Shown here: one piece after another, positions 46,511-57,854 of the stretch | Layout: the number at the start of each line of letters is the position of its first letter | Numbering within the stretch: the first letter of the stretch is position 1 | NCBI RefSeq assembly: GCF_040869045.1 | Contig: NC_090322.1 | Location: 271,834,662-271,898,661, forward strand | From: Eurosta solidaginis | Taxonomy: Eukaryota; Arthropoda; Insecta; Diptera; Tephritidae | Length of the DNA: 64,000 nucleotides | Reading direction: 5' to 3' | Made by a program: the position numbers and the translations under genes | The notes under the pieces: model-generated | What the model was told of the DNA's origin: nothing | Database searches by the model: none | Seen by the model: only the letters and a program-made list of their open reading frames with translations

Positions 46511-47874
46511 CTAAGATGTTGTTGCTTACTTTTCTATTTAATCTCATGGTATGACACAACCCTCTCTTGGGATAAAAAAAGTTCCAATATCCTGAGTATA
46601 AAAATAAATTTAGCAGTTAAGTGAATGCTTGAATGTTAAACTAAGTTCAATAATAATAATTCATCAACTAAAGTTGACGTACATATGTACATATTAACAT
46701 ACAGCTCATAATTATGTACGGAAGTGTAATGGACATAGCAATTATTTTTACACGCATAACAAGCACATTAATATACATTGCTGTTTTTGCTATGATATTC
46801 CCTGAATGTTGCATAATTTTACTTATACGCCATGGTGCACCCAGCGCGGTTAAAATTAAGCGGCTTATTCAAAGTGCAAAACGCGCTAACGGAAGTGGCA
46901 ACATTTCCGCCACGAAACGAGCCGATTGGTCAACGGAAATAGCATCATTTTCCAGCATGGACTGTATTTGTAACATTAAGTACAACAACAACAACAGGAG
47001 CAGCAACAACAATAAATAAACCGCGCATACCACGACGCATACATCACACGGGATTTGTACGCTGGGGTGAGCGCTGTTGCGTGTCGGAAACATGCAAATT
47101 TTTATAAAGATTTATGTGTCAGCGCTCGTTTGCCATATATATTTATAAGCTTGTTAGGCATTGTAAGCTCGTTGGCCTGAAATTTTCCCACGCGCTGACT
47201 TATACACGCATACACACTTAGAGATTGGAAGCGGTGGAACCACCATGGAGAGATGTTGAAAAACGTAAAGAGTCGGTACAGCTAGCGTGACAAATGTAAC
47301 CATAACTAACGGTTTTATGTTAGCAACTATGTGGTTTGCAGTAAATCGCTAAAGTTTTTAATGAAAAAGTTGCAAAATTTTTTAATGTAAGAACATATTT
47401 AGCTACATTTAAATATCCACAGATGCATTTGTATATACACACTTTTCCGTTTCCTTCACAGCGTTTCAACTCTATTCATACAGGGAAATTTAGACGATTT
47501 ATGTCTCATACCGCACCTTCACCATTATGCCTTTAAAATCACAATTATTTATGGCTGAATTTCTATGCAAGCAGAATCTACGAATATGTTGTTCGGAAAC
47601 TATGCGATGAAGCAAGAACCCTGCAAAAAATCATGTGACTAATCTCTAAAGGAAGTGGCCTACGATTCATCTATTTTGTCTATATTTAAGGAATATGTAA
47701 GGAATTTTATAACTGTTTTGTACGATAAGAATGCGTACAGCGCCCGAAAGTATGTTACGAAATTGAAGTCTTTGAAACCAAAACGTTAACACTGACCGCA
47801 TTGAGCATTGTTTTTGGTTCAAGTTCCCTACTAAAGAGCTTATGATATCCCTGATCACCAACTACCGATGTCAG
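46511..47874. other. No gene seen; short CAA repeat
   Basis: A CAACAACAACAACAGG tract lies at 46983-47013. A 101-codon frame at 46714-47019 runs into it and starts with a hydrophobic segment, but it has no recognisable domain or neighbours and is not called as a gene. Confidence 0.4.
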
Positions 47875-50705
47875 TGTTTTTATACTCAGTTGAGCAGAGC
47901 TCACAGAGTATATTAAGTTTGATTGGATAACGGTTGGTTGTACATATATAAAGGAATCGAGATAGATATAGACTTCCATATATCAAAATAATCAGGATCG
48001 AAAAAAAATTTGATTGAGCCATGTCCGTCCGTCCGTCCGTCCGTCCGTCCGTTAACACGATAACTTGAGTAAATTTTGAGGTATCTTGATGAAATTTGGT
48101 ATGTAGGTTCCTGAGCACTCATCTCAGATCGCTATTTAAAATGAACGATATCGGACTATACCCACGCCCACTTTTTCGATATCGAAAATTTCGAAAAACC
48201 GAAAAAGTGCGATAATTCATTACAAAAGACCGATAAAGCGACGAAACTTGGTAGATGAGTTGAACTTATGACGCAAAATAGAAAATTAGTAAAATCTTGG
48301 ACAATGGGCGTGGCACCGCCCACTTTTAAAAGAAGGTAATTTAAAACTTTTGCAAGCTGTAATTTGGCAGTCGTTGAAGATATCATGATGAAATTTGGCA
48401 GCAACGTTACTCTTATTACTATATGTACGCTTAATAAAAATTAGCAAAATCGGAGAAGGACCACGCCCACTTTTAAAAAAAATTTTTTTAAAAGTAAAAT
48501 TTTAACAAAAAATTTAATATCTTTACAGTATATAAGTAAATTATGTCAAGATTCAACTCCAGTAATGATATGGTGCAACAAAATACAAAAATAAAAGAAA
48601 ATTTAAAAATGGGCGTGGCTCCGCCCTTTTTCATTTAATTTGTCTAGGATACGTTTAACGCCATAAGTCGAACAAAAATTAACCAATCCTTTTGAAATTT
48701 GGTGGGGGCATAGATTTTATGGCGTTAACTGTTTTCTGTGAAAATGGGCGAAATCGGTTGATGCCACGCCCAGTTTTTATACACAGTCGTCCGTCTGTCC
48801 TTCCGCATGGCCGTTAACACGATAACTTGAGCAAAAATCGACACATCTTTAATGAACTTAGTTCGCGTGTTTACTTGAACTCTCTTTATCTTGGTATAAA
48901 AAATGAACGAAATCCGACTATGACCACGCCCACTTTTTCGATATCGAAAATTACGAAAAATGAAAAATATACCATAATTCTATACCAAATACGAAAAAAG
49001 AGATGAAACATGGTAAGGTAATTGGATTGTTTTATTGACGCGAAATATAACTTTAGAAAAAACTTTATAAAATGATTGTGACACCTACCATATTAAGTAG
49101 GAGAAAATGAAAAAGTTCTGCAGGGCGAAATAAAAAACCCTTAAAATCTTGGCAGGTATTACATATATAAATAAATTAGCGGTATCCAACAGATGATGTC
49201 CTGGGTCACCCTGGTCCACATTTTGGTCGATATCTGGAAAACGCCTTCACATATACAACTACCACCACTCCCTTTTAAAACTCTCATTAATACCTTTAAT
49301 TTGATACCCATATCGTACAAACTCATTCTAGAGTCACCCCTGGTCCACCTTTATGGCGATATTTCGAAAAGGCGAACACCTATAGAACGAAGGCCCACTC
49401 CCTTTTAAAAATGCCCATTAACACCTTTCATTTGATACCCATATCGTACAAACAAAGTCTAGAGTTACCCCTGGTCCAGAAACGCCCACTCCCTCTTAAA
49501 ATACTCATTAACTCCTTTCGTTTGATACCCATATTGCACAAGCGAATTCTAGGGTCACCCCTGGTCCACCTTTATGGCGATATCTCGAAACGGCGTCCAC
49601 CTATGGAACTAAGGATTACTCCCTTTTAAAATACTCATTAACACCTTTCATTTGATACCCATATCGTACAAACGAATTCTAGAGTCACCCCTGGTCCACC
49701 TTTATGGTGATATCTCGAAAAGGGGTCCACCTATAGAACTAAGCCCCACGCCCTTTTAAAATAATCATTAACACCTTTCATTTGATACCCATATCATACA
49801 AACAAATTCTAAAGTCACCCCTGGTCCACCTTTATGGCGATATCTCGAAAAGACGAACACCTATAAAACGAAGGCCCACTCCCTTTTAAAAATACTCATT
49901 AACACCTTTCATTTGATACCCATATCGTACAAACAAAGTCTAGAGTCACCCCTGGTCCACCTTTAGTGCGATACCTCGAAAATGCGTCCACCTATAGAAC
50001 TAAGGCCCACTCCCTCTTAAAATACTCATTAACTCCTTTCGTTTGATACCCATATTGCACAAACGAATTCTAGAGTCACCCCTGGCCCACCTTTATGGCG
50101 ATATCTCGAAACGGCGTCCACCTATAGAACTAAGGCCCACTCCCTTTTAAAATACTCATTAACACCTTTCGTTTGATGCCCATATTGTGCAAATAAATTC
50201 TAGGGTCACCCCTGGTCCACCTTTATGGCGATATCTCGAAACGGCGTCCACCTATGGAACTAAGGATTACTCCCTTTTAAAATGCTCATTAACACCTTTC
50301 ATTTGATACCCATATCGTACAAACGCATTCTAGAGTCACCCCTGGTCCATCTTTACGGCGATATCTCGAAAAGGCGTCCATCTATAGTACTTAGGTCCAC
50401 GCCCTTTTAAAATACTCATTAATACCTTTCATTTGATACCCATATCGTACAAACGCATTCTAGAGTCAAGCCTGATCCATCTTTATGGCTATATCCCTAA
50501 ATGGCGTCCACCTATAGAACTATGGCCCACTCCCTCATAAAATACTCTTTAATGCCCTTCATTTGATACACATGTCATACAAACACATTCCAGGGTTTCC
50601 CTCGGTTCATTTTCCTACATGGTTATTTTCCCTTATATTGTCACCATAGCTCTCAACTGAGTATGTAATGTTCGGTTACACCCGAACTTAACCTTCCTTA
50701 CTTGT
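47875..50705 (+). mobile_element. Family A, longest copy (2.8 kb)
   Basis: The head hairpin 47881-47912 (outer TATACTC/GAGTATA, inner TGAGC/GCTCA) is followed by a (GTCC)7 microsatellite (48023-48052). The body has CCACGCCCAC or GGGCGTGGC-CCGCCC motifs near 48170, 48322, 48469, 48626, 48771 and 48931, about 150 bp apart, and a second, decayed GTCC block (about 48786-48808) that starts a duplicate of the first 150-bp unit. The 130-bp tandem array (about 49230-50620) and the tail hairpin 50670-50687 complete it. The subterminal motif CAACTGAGTAT (about 50653) is an inverted copy of the head. The tail continues to ACTTGTT. No protein is encoded. Confidence 0.85.
49230..50620 (+). repeat. 130-bp tandem array, about 11 units
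   Basis: The anchor TGGTCC recurs at 49341, 49472, 49562, 49692, 49822, 49953, 50083, 50213, 50343 and 50473. Spacing is 130 or 131 bp except for one shortened unit (49472-49562). Units contain TTTGATACCCATATCG, a CACCCCTGGTCCACC motif, TATGGCGATATCTCGAAA and CCCACTCCCTTTTAAAAT. Neighbouring units are alike, as expected from unequal exchange or replication slippage. Confidence 0.9.
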
Positions 50706-51204
50706 TAAATTTAAAATGGTGGATGCAATATGGTGGTAGTTTTTTGAAAAACTAAGCTCATAAAACTACGTTTCAAAATTGTCCAAACCGTTCTTAAATA
50801 GTTACCGGCATCATACATACGCCATATTCTATTTTAAACCACTAACAAGGATTTGGTAATCAGCGATATTATAATGACCCAAGTAATATTAATATTCCTC
50901 AGTGAATGGCGAATATTTTTAAGAAAAAAATTTATAGATGCATATCGACATTTTAAGAATATCTAAATGCCGGCGATAAAAAATTTATCTATCTAAAAAA
51001 CATTCCGGGACGCTAAAAATTTCAAGAAGCTGCAGATAATTTTGTATATTACCAACGAAAACTAAATGTTGTATAGAATTATAGAAATAAATATTGGCTT
51101 TAAAATGTGAATGAAATAGCTTTACTTCCGCTACCGTGTTTACAGTAAGAGTGCCATCTAATGCGTAATTGATTGACAGAAACCGATCAAATAAAAAATT
51201 TATG
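50706..51204. other. No gene seen
   Basis: Unassigned AT-rich sequence between repeats. Confidence 0.4.
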
Positions 51205-51545
51205 ATTGTTTTTGTTTTTATCGGCCTGTTGATAAATGATTCAAGGTTCGATTCGAGCTCAAGGCCAGAACAATAATTTTTTTCTAATGATAATTATTGT
51301 TATTTTTTAATTTTTCTAAATTTGAAAAATTGTATTTTTTTGTTTTTGGAATAGTAAGTAGAAAATTTTTCAGACAACCTTCCATAGCTGCGCAGATAGA
51401 TCCATTTCGAAGGGTGCTAAGCCTTCATCATCAGTACGCTTTAGGCATGCTGTGCTAACCATTTAGCTATACAGCGGTGGTTTGTTTGACTGGTAAATTT
51501 GCTACTTGAATCATTTATCAACAGGCCGATAAAAACAAAAACAAT
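51205..51545. mobile_element. Family B element with 41-bp perfect terminal inverted repeats
   Basis: 51205-51245 and 51505-51545 are exact reverse complements over 41 bp and contain ATCGGCCTGTTGATAAATGA. The body is a diverged form of 9960-10250, sharing GATCCATTTCG and, beside the left repeat, TTCGATTCGAGCTCAAGGCC. On the minus strand it carries the tRNA-like TAGCTAAATGGTTAGCA. The length is 341 bp. No coding capacity. Confidence 0.82.
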
Positions 51546-51674
51546 TGTTAATAAACCATGAGCACTGGGGAATGTCAAACAAAGTAATTGACAATAAACA
51601 AAAATCCAACATTATCAGTGATTTGCACCAGATGGCGCAACGCTGAATAAATATAGTTGGTAAAAAGGAATAGA

Positions 51675-51937
51675 AGTAGCAAATTTGCCAGTCAAACACA
51701 CCACCGCTGTATAGCTAAATGGTTAGCACAGCATGCCTAAAGCGTACTGATGATGAAGGCTTAGCACCCTTCGAAATGGATCTATCTGCGCAGCTATGGC
51801 AGGTTGTCTGAAAAATTTTCTACTTACTATTCCAAAAACAAAAAAATACAATTTTTCAATTTAGAAAAATTAAAAAATAACAATAATTATCATTAGAAAA
51901 AAATTATTGTTCTGGCCTTGAGCTCGAATCGAACCTT
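51675..51937. mobile_element. Family B second copy, inverted
   Basis: It is the near-perfect reverse complement of 51243-51506 but lacks the outer 41-bp repeat at both ends. With the first copy it makes a foldback of about 263-bp arms around a 168-bp spacer. On the plus strand the tRNA-like head lies at about 51710-51730. Confidence 0.85.
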
Positions 51938-53755
51938 AAAAAATTTATATATATTTTTTTTTTAATATTTGGAGACTTTGTTAATGTTTATGTTTATCTG
52001 TTTATTAGTTTGAACACTAATCCTTACAGACTTTTTCAAGACAGTCGTAAATATTTAGCAATACATATAAAATATGGAACTTAAACTCAACTCTTCGAAG
52101 CGAAAAATCTAGAGCGGCATTTTTACCAATTGCATTGAATTCATGAATAACACGACACGCATTACGACCGTAATTGGTTCAAAAATTACCTCTGTGTAAA
52201 GGATATAAATTCCGGAAAAATCATTATGGAGCGTTAAAGCAGATTCTTTCTAACAAGTATGGGCAGTCAATGATTTCCTCACTAGTATTATACGTGAAAG
52301 ATAAATGGTATTTAAATCGACGATTTTCTTGAGACATTAGCCTAAAAATCATAAGGCGAGAAGAATAAGATGCGATGGGTTTGGGACCACTTTGGAACAA
52401 TTTCAGCTCAGTTATAGAATCATTTTCTGATCACTTCGGTACTATTTCTCGACTACTTAGCAACCAATTTGGAACAATAAAAAAGATACTTTTGAATTGG
52501 AATAATTTCGATATGATTTGTTTTTGATTTGCTTTCGTCCCGTACTTGTACAAGTTAAGGGAGTTTTCTTTAAATGTTTACTTTGGTTGAGGTAGCGAAA
52601 AATTAATGTAAAACAAGGTGTAAGAAGTAAAAACCATATCAAAATGTTATAGAATCACCCCGTAACTTAATCGAGTTTGTAACACACTTATTTGGTCACC
52701 GTTTAATTTTTACATATTTTTCCGAAATCTTATAATGGGCACCTCGCAGGAAATCTCCACTGAAAGAAATAATACTTGCTTTTATAGAAAAAAAAATTGT
52801 CTGGCAAGTTGTCTTTAGATTCTTAATTCATTCTTATTCGCGAGGTGATTTACAACTAATTGGACTGATTGCAAAATTACAAAGCCACAGGTTTACGGTT
52901 AACAGGTGCCGGAGTTTACGGTAAGTGGAGGCGAGTAACCAAAGCAAGAGCTGCTAATGAGCCGGCGATATGTGAGCGGCTGAACAGTGAAAGAGAAAAT
53001 GACCTCTGGCAATGTTGTATTTCATACCGCTTCTGAAGTTTTCGGTAAAAAGTCGATAATTGACTGTTGGAAAAGCTTTCAGTAATCGACGCTTTGATGG
53101 CTAGCTTCAAAAAAACGCGTTCAATCGGTAAATAGAATAATACAAACCGTTTTCAGTCGTATTGTCCTCCTAGTTACTCACTTTGAAAAAGATCATTATG
53201 GGTGATAAGGAACGCGCCAAATGTTAAAAGAACGAATAAGAATCCTGTGTTAACTATCACGAATTGTTGGACCGTCTTTTTGTTGACTGTAGGTCTGCAC
53301 TCACCCACCATATTTAGTATAAGTGGTGGGTTTTGTTATTTGCCAACTCTGGTCTGAGTGTTTGAGCATTTGGGCCGATATTCCTTATTATCCGGAGCTT
53401 TATTATTTTTGATGCGTGACATTGCCATGCTCACTTTATCACAATCGGGTTTCGGAAAGTGTATTCCGTCGTATGAAATTGGGATATCAGCTTCAGTCTC
53501 CGTCGCTATCTAGCAATGAGAAAAAATACTTCGTCCATAATTTTAATATTATACTACCACAGAGTCGTAATTATTATTCCTTTTGTGTAATAGACAGCAC
53601 TTCGAACAATAACACAGTTCGAAATTTAAAAAATGGTTTTGGGTTACTCACCATATTCTTAGATTGGTTTCGCTATAAATAGCATATAATCTAAACGCAA
53701 GAGATATTTTCTAAAAGAAATCTGATTTATAATCTGTAATAGAATTTTAATTTAT
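51938..53755. other. No gene seen
   Basis: Unassigned. An 8-bp hairpin ACCCACCA/TGGTGGGT with a 13-nt loop lies at 53303-53331. A TTTGGGACCACTTTGGAACA-type degenerate tract lies around 52380-52480. Confidence 0.4.
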
Positions 53756-54114
53756 GCGGTCGCCGTGGCGTGATGGTAGCGCGCTCCCCCAACCGCACAG
53801 AAGATTTCATGTTCACGCCCCGGACAAAGCAACATCAAAATTTTAGAAACAAGTTCTTTCAATTAGAAGAACAGTTTTCAAAGCGAGGTTGCTCTTCGGC
53901 AGTGTTTGGCAAAACTTCGAGTGTGTTTCTACCGTGAAAAGTATCACAGTGAAAACTCATCTTCCTTGCAGATGCCGTTCGGAGCCGGCATAAAACAAGT
54001 AGGTCCCGTCCCGCCAATTTGTAGGAAAAAAATCTTAAAGGAGCACGACCTAAATTGGAAGAGAAGCTCGGCTTAAAATCTCTTCAGAGGTTATCGCTCC
54101 TTACATATATATAA
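53756..54114 (+). mobile_element. tRNA-derived SINE, full length, diverged
   Basis: It begins GCGGTCGCCGTGGCGTGATG, followed by the A-box-like TGGCGTGATGGTAGCG and a diverged B box (ATGTTCACGCCCC). The spacer, the CAGTGTTTGGC middle, GGTCCCGTCCCGCCAATTTG and GAGAAGCTCGGC follow in order. The tail is TTACATATATATA. It differs by many substitutions from 58060-58396, so it is an older copy. Confidence 0.9.
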
Positions 54115-54284
54115 TGGTATTTTAAAACCGCAATATAAATTCATGCCACAATTTCACTAAATTTTTTCATTTTATTTTTAGCTTCACATTTCTTTTTATA
54201 ACTTTATATTAATTCGCTTTCATGTTTGCCCCCTCATTTCCATACGAATTTTTGACCCACAGAAAAGTCCTTTTTGGTAACTTC

Positions 54285-55690
54285 CCGTTGAGCTGAGTGA
54301 AAAAAATCCGCTAGGTGGCGCACGGATCGGGATATTAGGAAAATTAATTTTAATTTTGGAATCTTTCAATCCATTTTTAACTAACTTCACGGTTACCTAG
54401 AGATTTTTAACTTAGCACATAATTCGAGACCCGCTGACAATACAATTTATAGAAAACAAGGTTCCGCTACGTGGCGTGCTAATTGAGATAACTACAAATC
54501 CCTGAAAAACGAGGGGAATCTTGCGGTCGAATTTTGAGTAACCTGCCGGTGAGCTAGAGACTTGAAACTTGGGCCGTGGGTCAGAACCCGGTGACAATGC
54601 AATATTTTATCAAAAAAAATTCGCTAGGTGGCGCATGGATCGAGATATTAGTAAAATTAATTTTAATTTTGCAATTTTTCAATGCATTTTAACTAACTTC
54701 CCGGTTACCTAGAGACTTTTAACTTAGTACATAGTTCGAGACCCGGCGACAATACAATTTACAGAAAACAAAATTCCGCTAGTGGCGCCCTAAGTGAGAT
54801 AACTAAAAATCCCTGAAAAATGATTTTTGAGTAACTTCCCGGTGATCTAGAGACTTGAAAGTTGGGCCGTGGGTCAGAACCCGGTGACAATGCAATATTT
54901 TATCAAAAAATTCCGCTAGGTGCCGCATGGATTGATATATTAGGAAAATTAATTTTAATTTGGGAATCTTGCAATCCATTTTTAACTAACGTGTAATTCA
55001 GCACATAGTTCGAGACCTGGTAACAATACAATTTATGGAAAACAAAGTTCCGCTAGATGGCGTGCTAATTGAGATAACTACAAATCCCTAAAAAACGAGG
55101 GGAATCTTGCGATCGATTTTCGAGTAACTTGCCGGTGAGCTAGAGACTTGAAACTTGGGCTGTGGGTCAGAACCCGGTGACAATGCAACATTTGATAAAA
55201 AAAATTCGCTACGTGGTACGCGGATCGAGATAGCAAGAAAACAAATTTTAATTTGGGAATCTTTCAATCCATTTTTAATTAACTTTCCGGTTACCTAGAG
55301 ACTTGAAACAAGGCACTTAGTTAGAGGCCTGGTGACAATACAACTTATAGAAAACAAAGTTACGCTAGGTGGCGCGCTAGTCAAAATAACTGCAAATCCT
55401 TTAAAAATGGGGGGAATCTTTCGATCGATTTTCGAGTAACTTCCCGATAAGCTAGATACATGAAAGTTGGGCCGTAAGTCAGAACCCGGTGACAATGCAA
55501 TATTTTATCAAAAAAATTTCGCTAGGTGGCGCATGGATCGAGATATTGAGAAAAATATTTCTAAATTGGGAATCTTGCAATCGATTTTTAACTAACTTCC
55601 TGGATATCTAGAGACTTGAAACCTGAAATATAGTTTAAAACTCGGTAACAGTGCAATGTTTGATCAAGAAATTTGAGCTGCGTAACGCAC
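54285..55690. repeat. 156-bp tandem satellite with dimeric pattern
   Basis: A CGCTAGGTGGCG-like motif recurs at 54308, 54464, 54621, 54776, 54913, 55050, 55206, 55362 and 55519: spacing 155-157 bp, with two shortened units of 137 bp. Two unit types alternate: one reads GCATGGATCGAGATATTAG after the motif, the other GTGCTAATTGAGATAACTA, giving a higher-order unit of about 313 bp. The minus-strand frames at 54412-54597 and 55295-55495 are repeat-derived, not genes. Confidence 0.9.
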
Positions 55691-56100
55691 AAGTCGAACT
55701 ATTTAGAAGATTTGGCCACACCTTCATGGCTAGCCTCTTGAGTATTGCAGGCGTTGTAGAATTCCAGCTCGTTGAAGGCCCAACTTAATGCACGTCCTTG
55801 CATACTTTTAGGCGTACGCGACTTTTACATCGATTCTTTTAGACTTTCCAGCATATGCGAATTCGACCACGATTTTCAGCTGTGCAAATTAAGTAGCTGA
55901 CAAACGAGGTGGAATTCTCTTGTTATGATGCGAGGTGGAATTCTGTTGTTTTCGCCAGTGTTGTCAGCGAAAATCCCACTAATTATATTAAATCTTGCTA
56001 TTTTGAACAAATAAATAAAGATAAGAATTTTCACTTAGGAATTACTTAAATTACTAATCAAAGTTGCAATTGCCTTTTTGTAGGCAGTACTAAAAAATTT
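55691..56100. other. No gene seen
   Basis: Unassigned sequence between the satellite and the hairpin repeat. Confidence 0.4.
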
Positions 56101-56507
56101 AAAATCAAAAATGATAAAAAAATGTTAAGGACTACCTTTATATAAATGGACCAAAAAATAGAAGGCACTTTTTCCTTTAATACAGACATAGTATTGTTGA
56201 ATTTCGACTAAAAACTTTAACAATAGCTCTTGTAAAAGAATTTTGGGATTTAAAATTATAAAGGTAGAGTGCGTGTTTAAATTTTAAATAATCAATTAGT
56301 TAATCCCAAGTAGATGGTTTGCCTTAAATTGAAAGATTTCGCTCCACCTTTATAGTTTTAAATCCCAAAATTCTTTTACAAGAGCTATTGTTAAAGGTTT
56401 TTAGTCAAAATTCAACAAGACTATATCTGTATTAAAGGAAAAATTGCCTTTTATTTTTGGTCCATTTATATAAAGGTAGTCCTTAACATTTTTTTATCAT
56501 TTTTTAT
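56101..56507. repeat. Long inverted repeat, about 168-bp arms
   Basis: 56101-56270 and 56340-56507 are reverse complements with roughly one mismatch or gap per 15-20 bases, around a 69-bp spacer. Shared blocks include ATGTTAAGGACTACCTTTAT and TCTTGTAAAAGAATTTTGGG. It is probably a foldback or MITE-like element. Any transcript across it would fold into a long hairpin. Confidence 0.88.
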
Positions 56508-57242
56508 TTTATTTTTTTCATATTAAATACTAATAAGCTCATTCGGAAATTTGTAATCGTAGTTTTTCAAAACTGAAATATGAAAAAAAATTGTAAAACA
56601 ACTTACTGAAAATAATGAATGAGCACACAAAGCGAAAACAGGAAAATAGTGAAGTTTTGCGGCGAGACACATGGGAAAAACTTTTCATCATTTCCATTTC
56701 AATTTGGCCTCATGAATATAAAAATTAAAGTGAATTTGGCCAAAACAACGAACATAAATATGCATATATACACGGTGTACAAAAAGTTTCGATACAATCT
56801 TTTTAACTTTTTTTAAAACCAATTAAATGACCTTTATTTATTATTATTTTTTTTTTTTTGAAATCAAGTTTCGCTGCTAACTTGTAACGCTAATAAAGTG
56901 GGCGTTAATAATACACAATTATTTTACAAGCAAGTTTTTAATAGCTTAACATATCTTTTACCTCAAAAGGAACCGACAAAGATTATCGTTCGCCTACATT
57001 GCACTCTGATAAGAACTTTAAGGTGAGGATACCCTCGAGAATGGTATGTAAGTTTGACCTCACTATTCACGGACTGTATTGCTAATGCATGAATCTGCGA
57101 TACCGCTAGAAGTACCACCCTCAATCCGTCTTCCAAATTCAGCAAGTATCTTTCAAGCATATCCACTATCAATACAGAAGATCCTTTGCCTTTGGAAAAA
57201 TCTCTAAAGGTCAAGGGATGTGCATTTTCTCAGAGAGCCAGT
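56508..57242. other. No gene seen
   Basis: Unassigned AT-rich sequence up to a SINE scrap. Confidence 0.4.
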
Positions 57243-57312
57243 CACTGCCGAGGGGCCGCCCTGCTTAGAAAAACTAATTGAAAAAACGTGTTGCTAAATT
57301 TTTGATGTTGCA
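57243..57312 (-). mobile_element. SINE fragment (middle part)
   Basis: CACTGCCGAGGGGCCGCCCT, the CTAATTGAAAAA spacer and TTTTTGATGTTGC match the central part of the SINE family. Both ends are missing. Confidence 0.65.
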
Positions 57313-57455
57313 GAATCTGTAACAAAACTGTCTTATTTAGAATGACTACCACAAATACAGGCCACTGGCCATTTAGCCCACACGCAGAAATAATGGACCT
57401 TACCTTCAAGGATATTTGCAGGAGCTGCAACCAAGAAAGTTTTATGGGAACGGTT

Positions 57456-57845
57456 TTTGTTGTTGTTTTTGTAGAGATAAGGACACTCCCTGAAGGTCTT
57501 GGGGAGTGTTATCGATGTTGATGGTGCTTTTCCAGATCCGGTATATTCCGGTACAAAGCCCGACGATCTCGGGAACGATTTGTTATGACCACATGCGGCC
57601 TTGTTGACCAAACCGCCCTCCCACCCCCTAGATCCATGAGGAGTTCGGGGTCGCCAGTGCCTCGGATGTTAAAAAACAGAATTCGCCACGGATAGCTGAG
57701 GGTGGCAACTGGGTTTGGAGAAGCTATATATTGCGCTGACAACCTGAAAGGGTTGCGCTACACAACCCTTTGAATCTGGTATTTTAGTCCCCTTTTATGA
57801 CAGGCATACCTACCGTGGGTTTATTCTGACCCCTAAACCGCTTAG
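57456..57845 (-). mobile_element. Probable retroelement fragment with CAA tail
   Basis: A GTTGTTGTTTTTG tract at its left reads as a CAA-type 3' tail on the minus strand. The body is GC-richer than its flanks and has distinct motifs (TCTTGGGGAGTGTTATCGAT, GACAGGCATACCTACC). I believe this is a dispersed repeat of tephritid flies, but no second copy lies in this window, so the call rests on the tail, composition and position next to LINE sequence. Minus-strand frames here (57333-57611 and 57509-57742) are not recognised. Confidence 0.4.
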
Positions 57846-57854
57846 GGAAACGGT

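Noticed and set aside
46714..47019. 101-residue frame ending in a poly-Asn/Ser region as a gene
   Set aside because: The poly-Asn part is a CAA microsatellite read in frame. The rest has no motif, and the region sits between transposon relics.
54412..55495. Two similar MSPGSD-starting minus-strand frames as a gene family
   Set aside because: They are the same satellite monomer read twice. Other monomers carry stops or shifts, and the 156-bp period with 137-bp units does not protect a frame.
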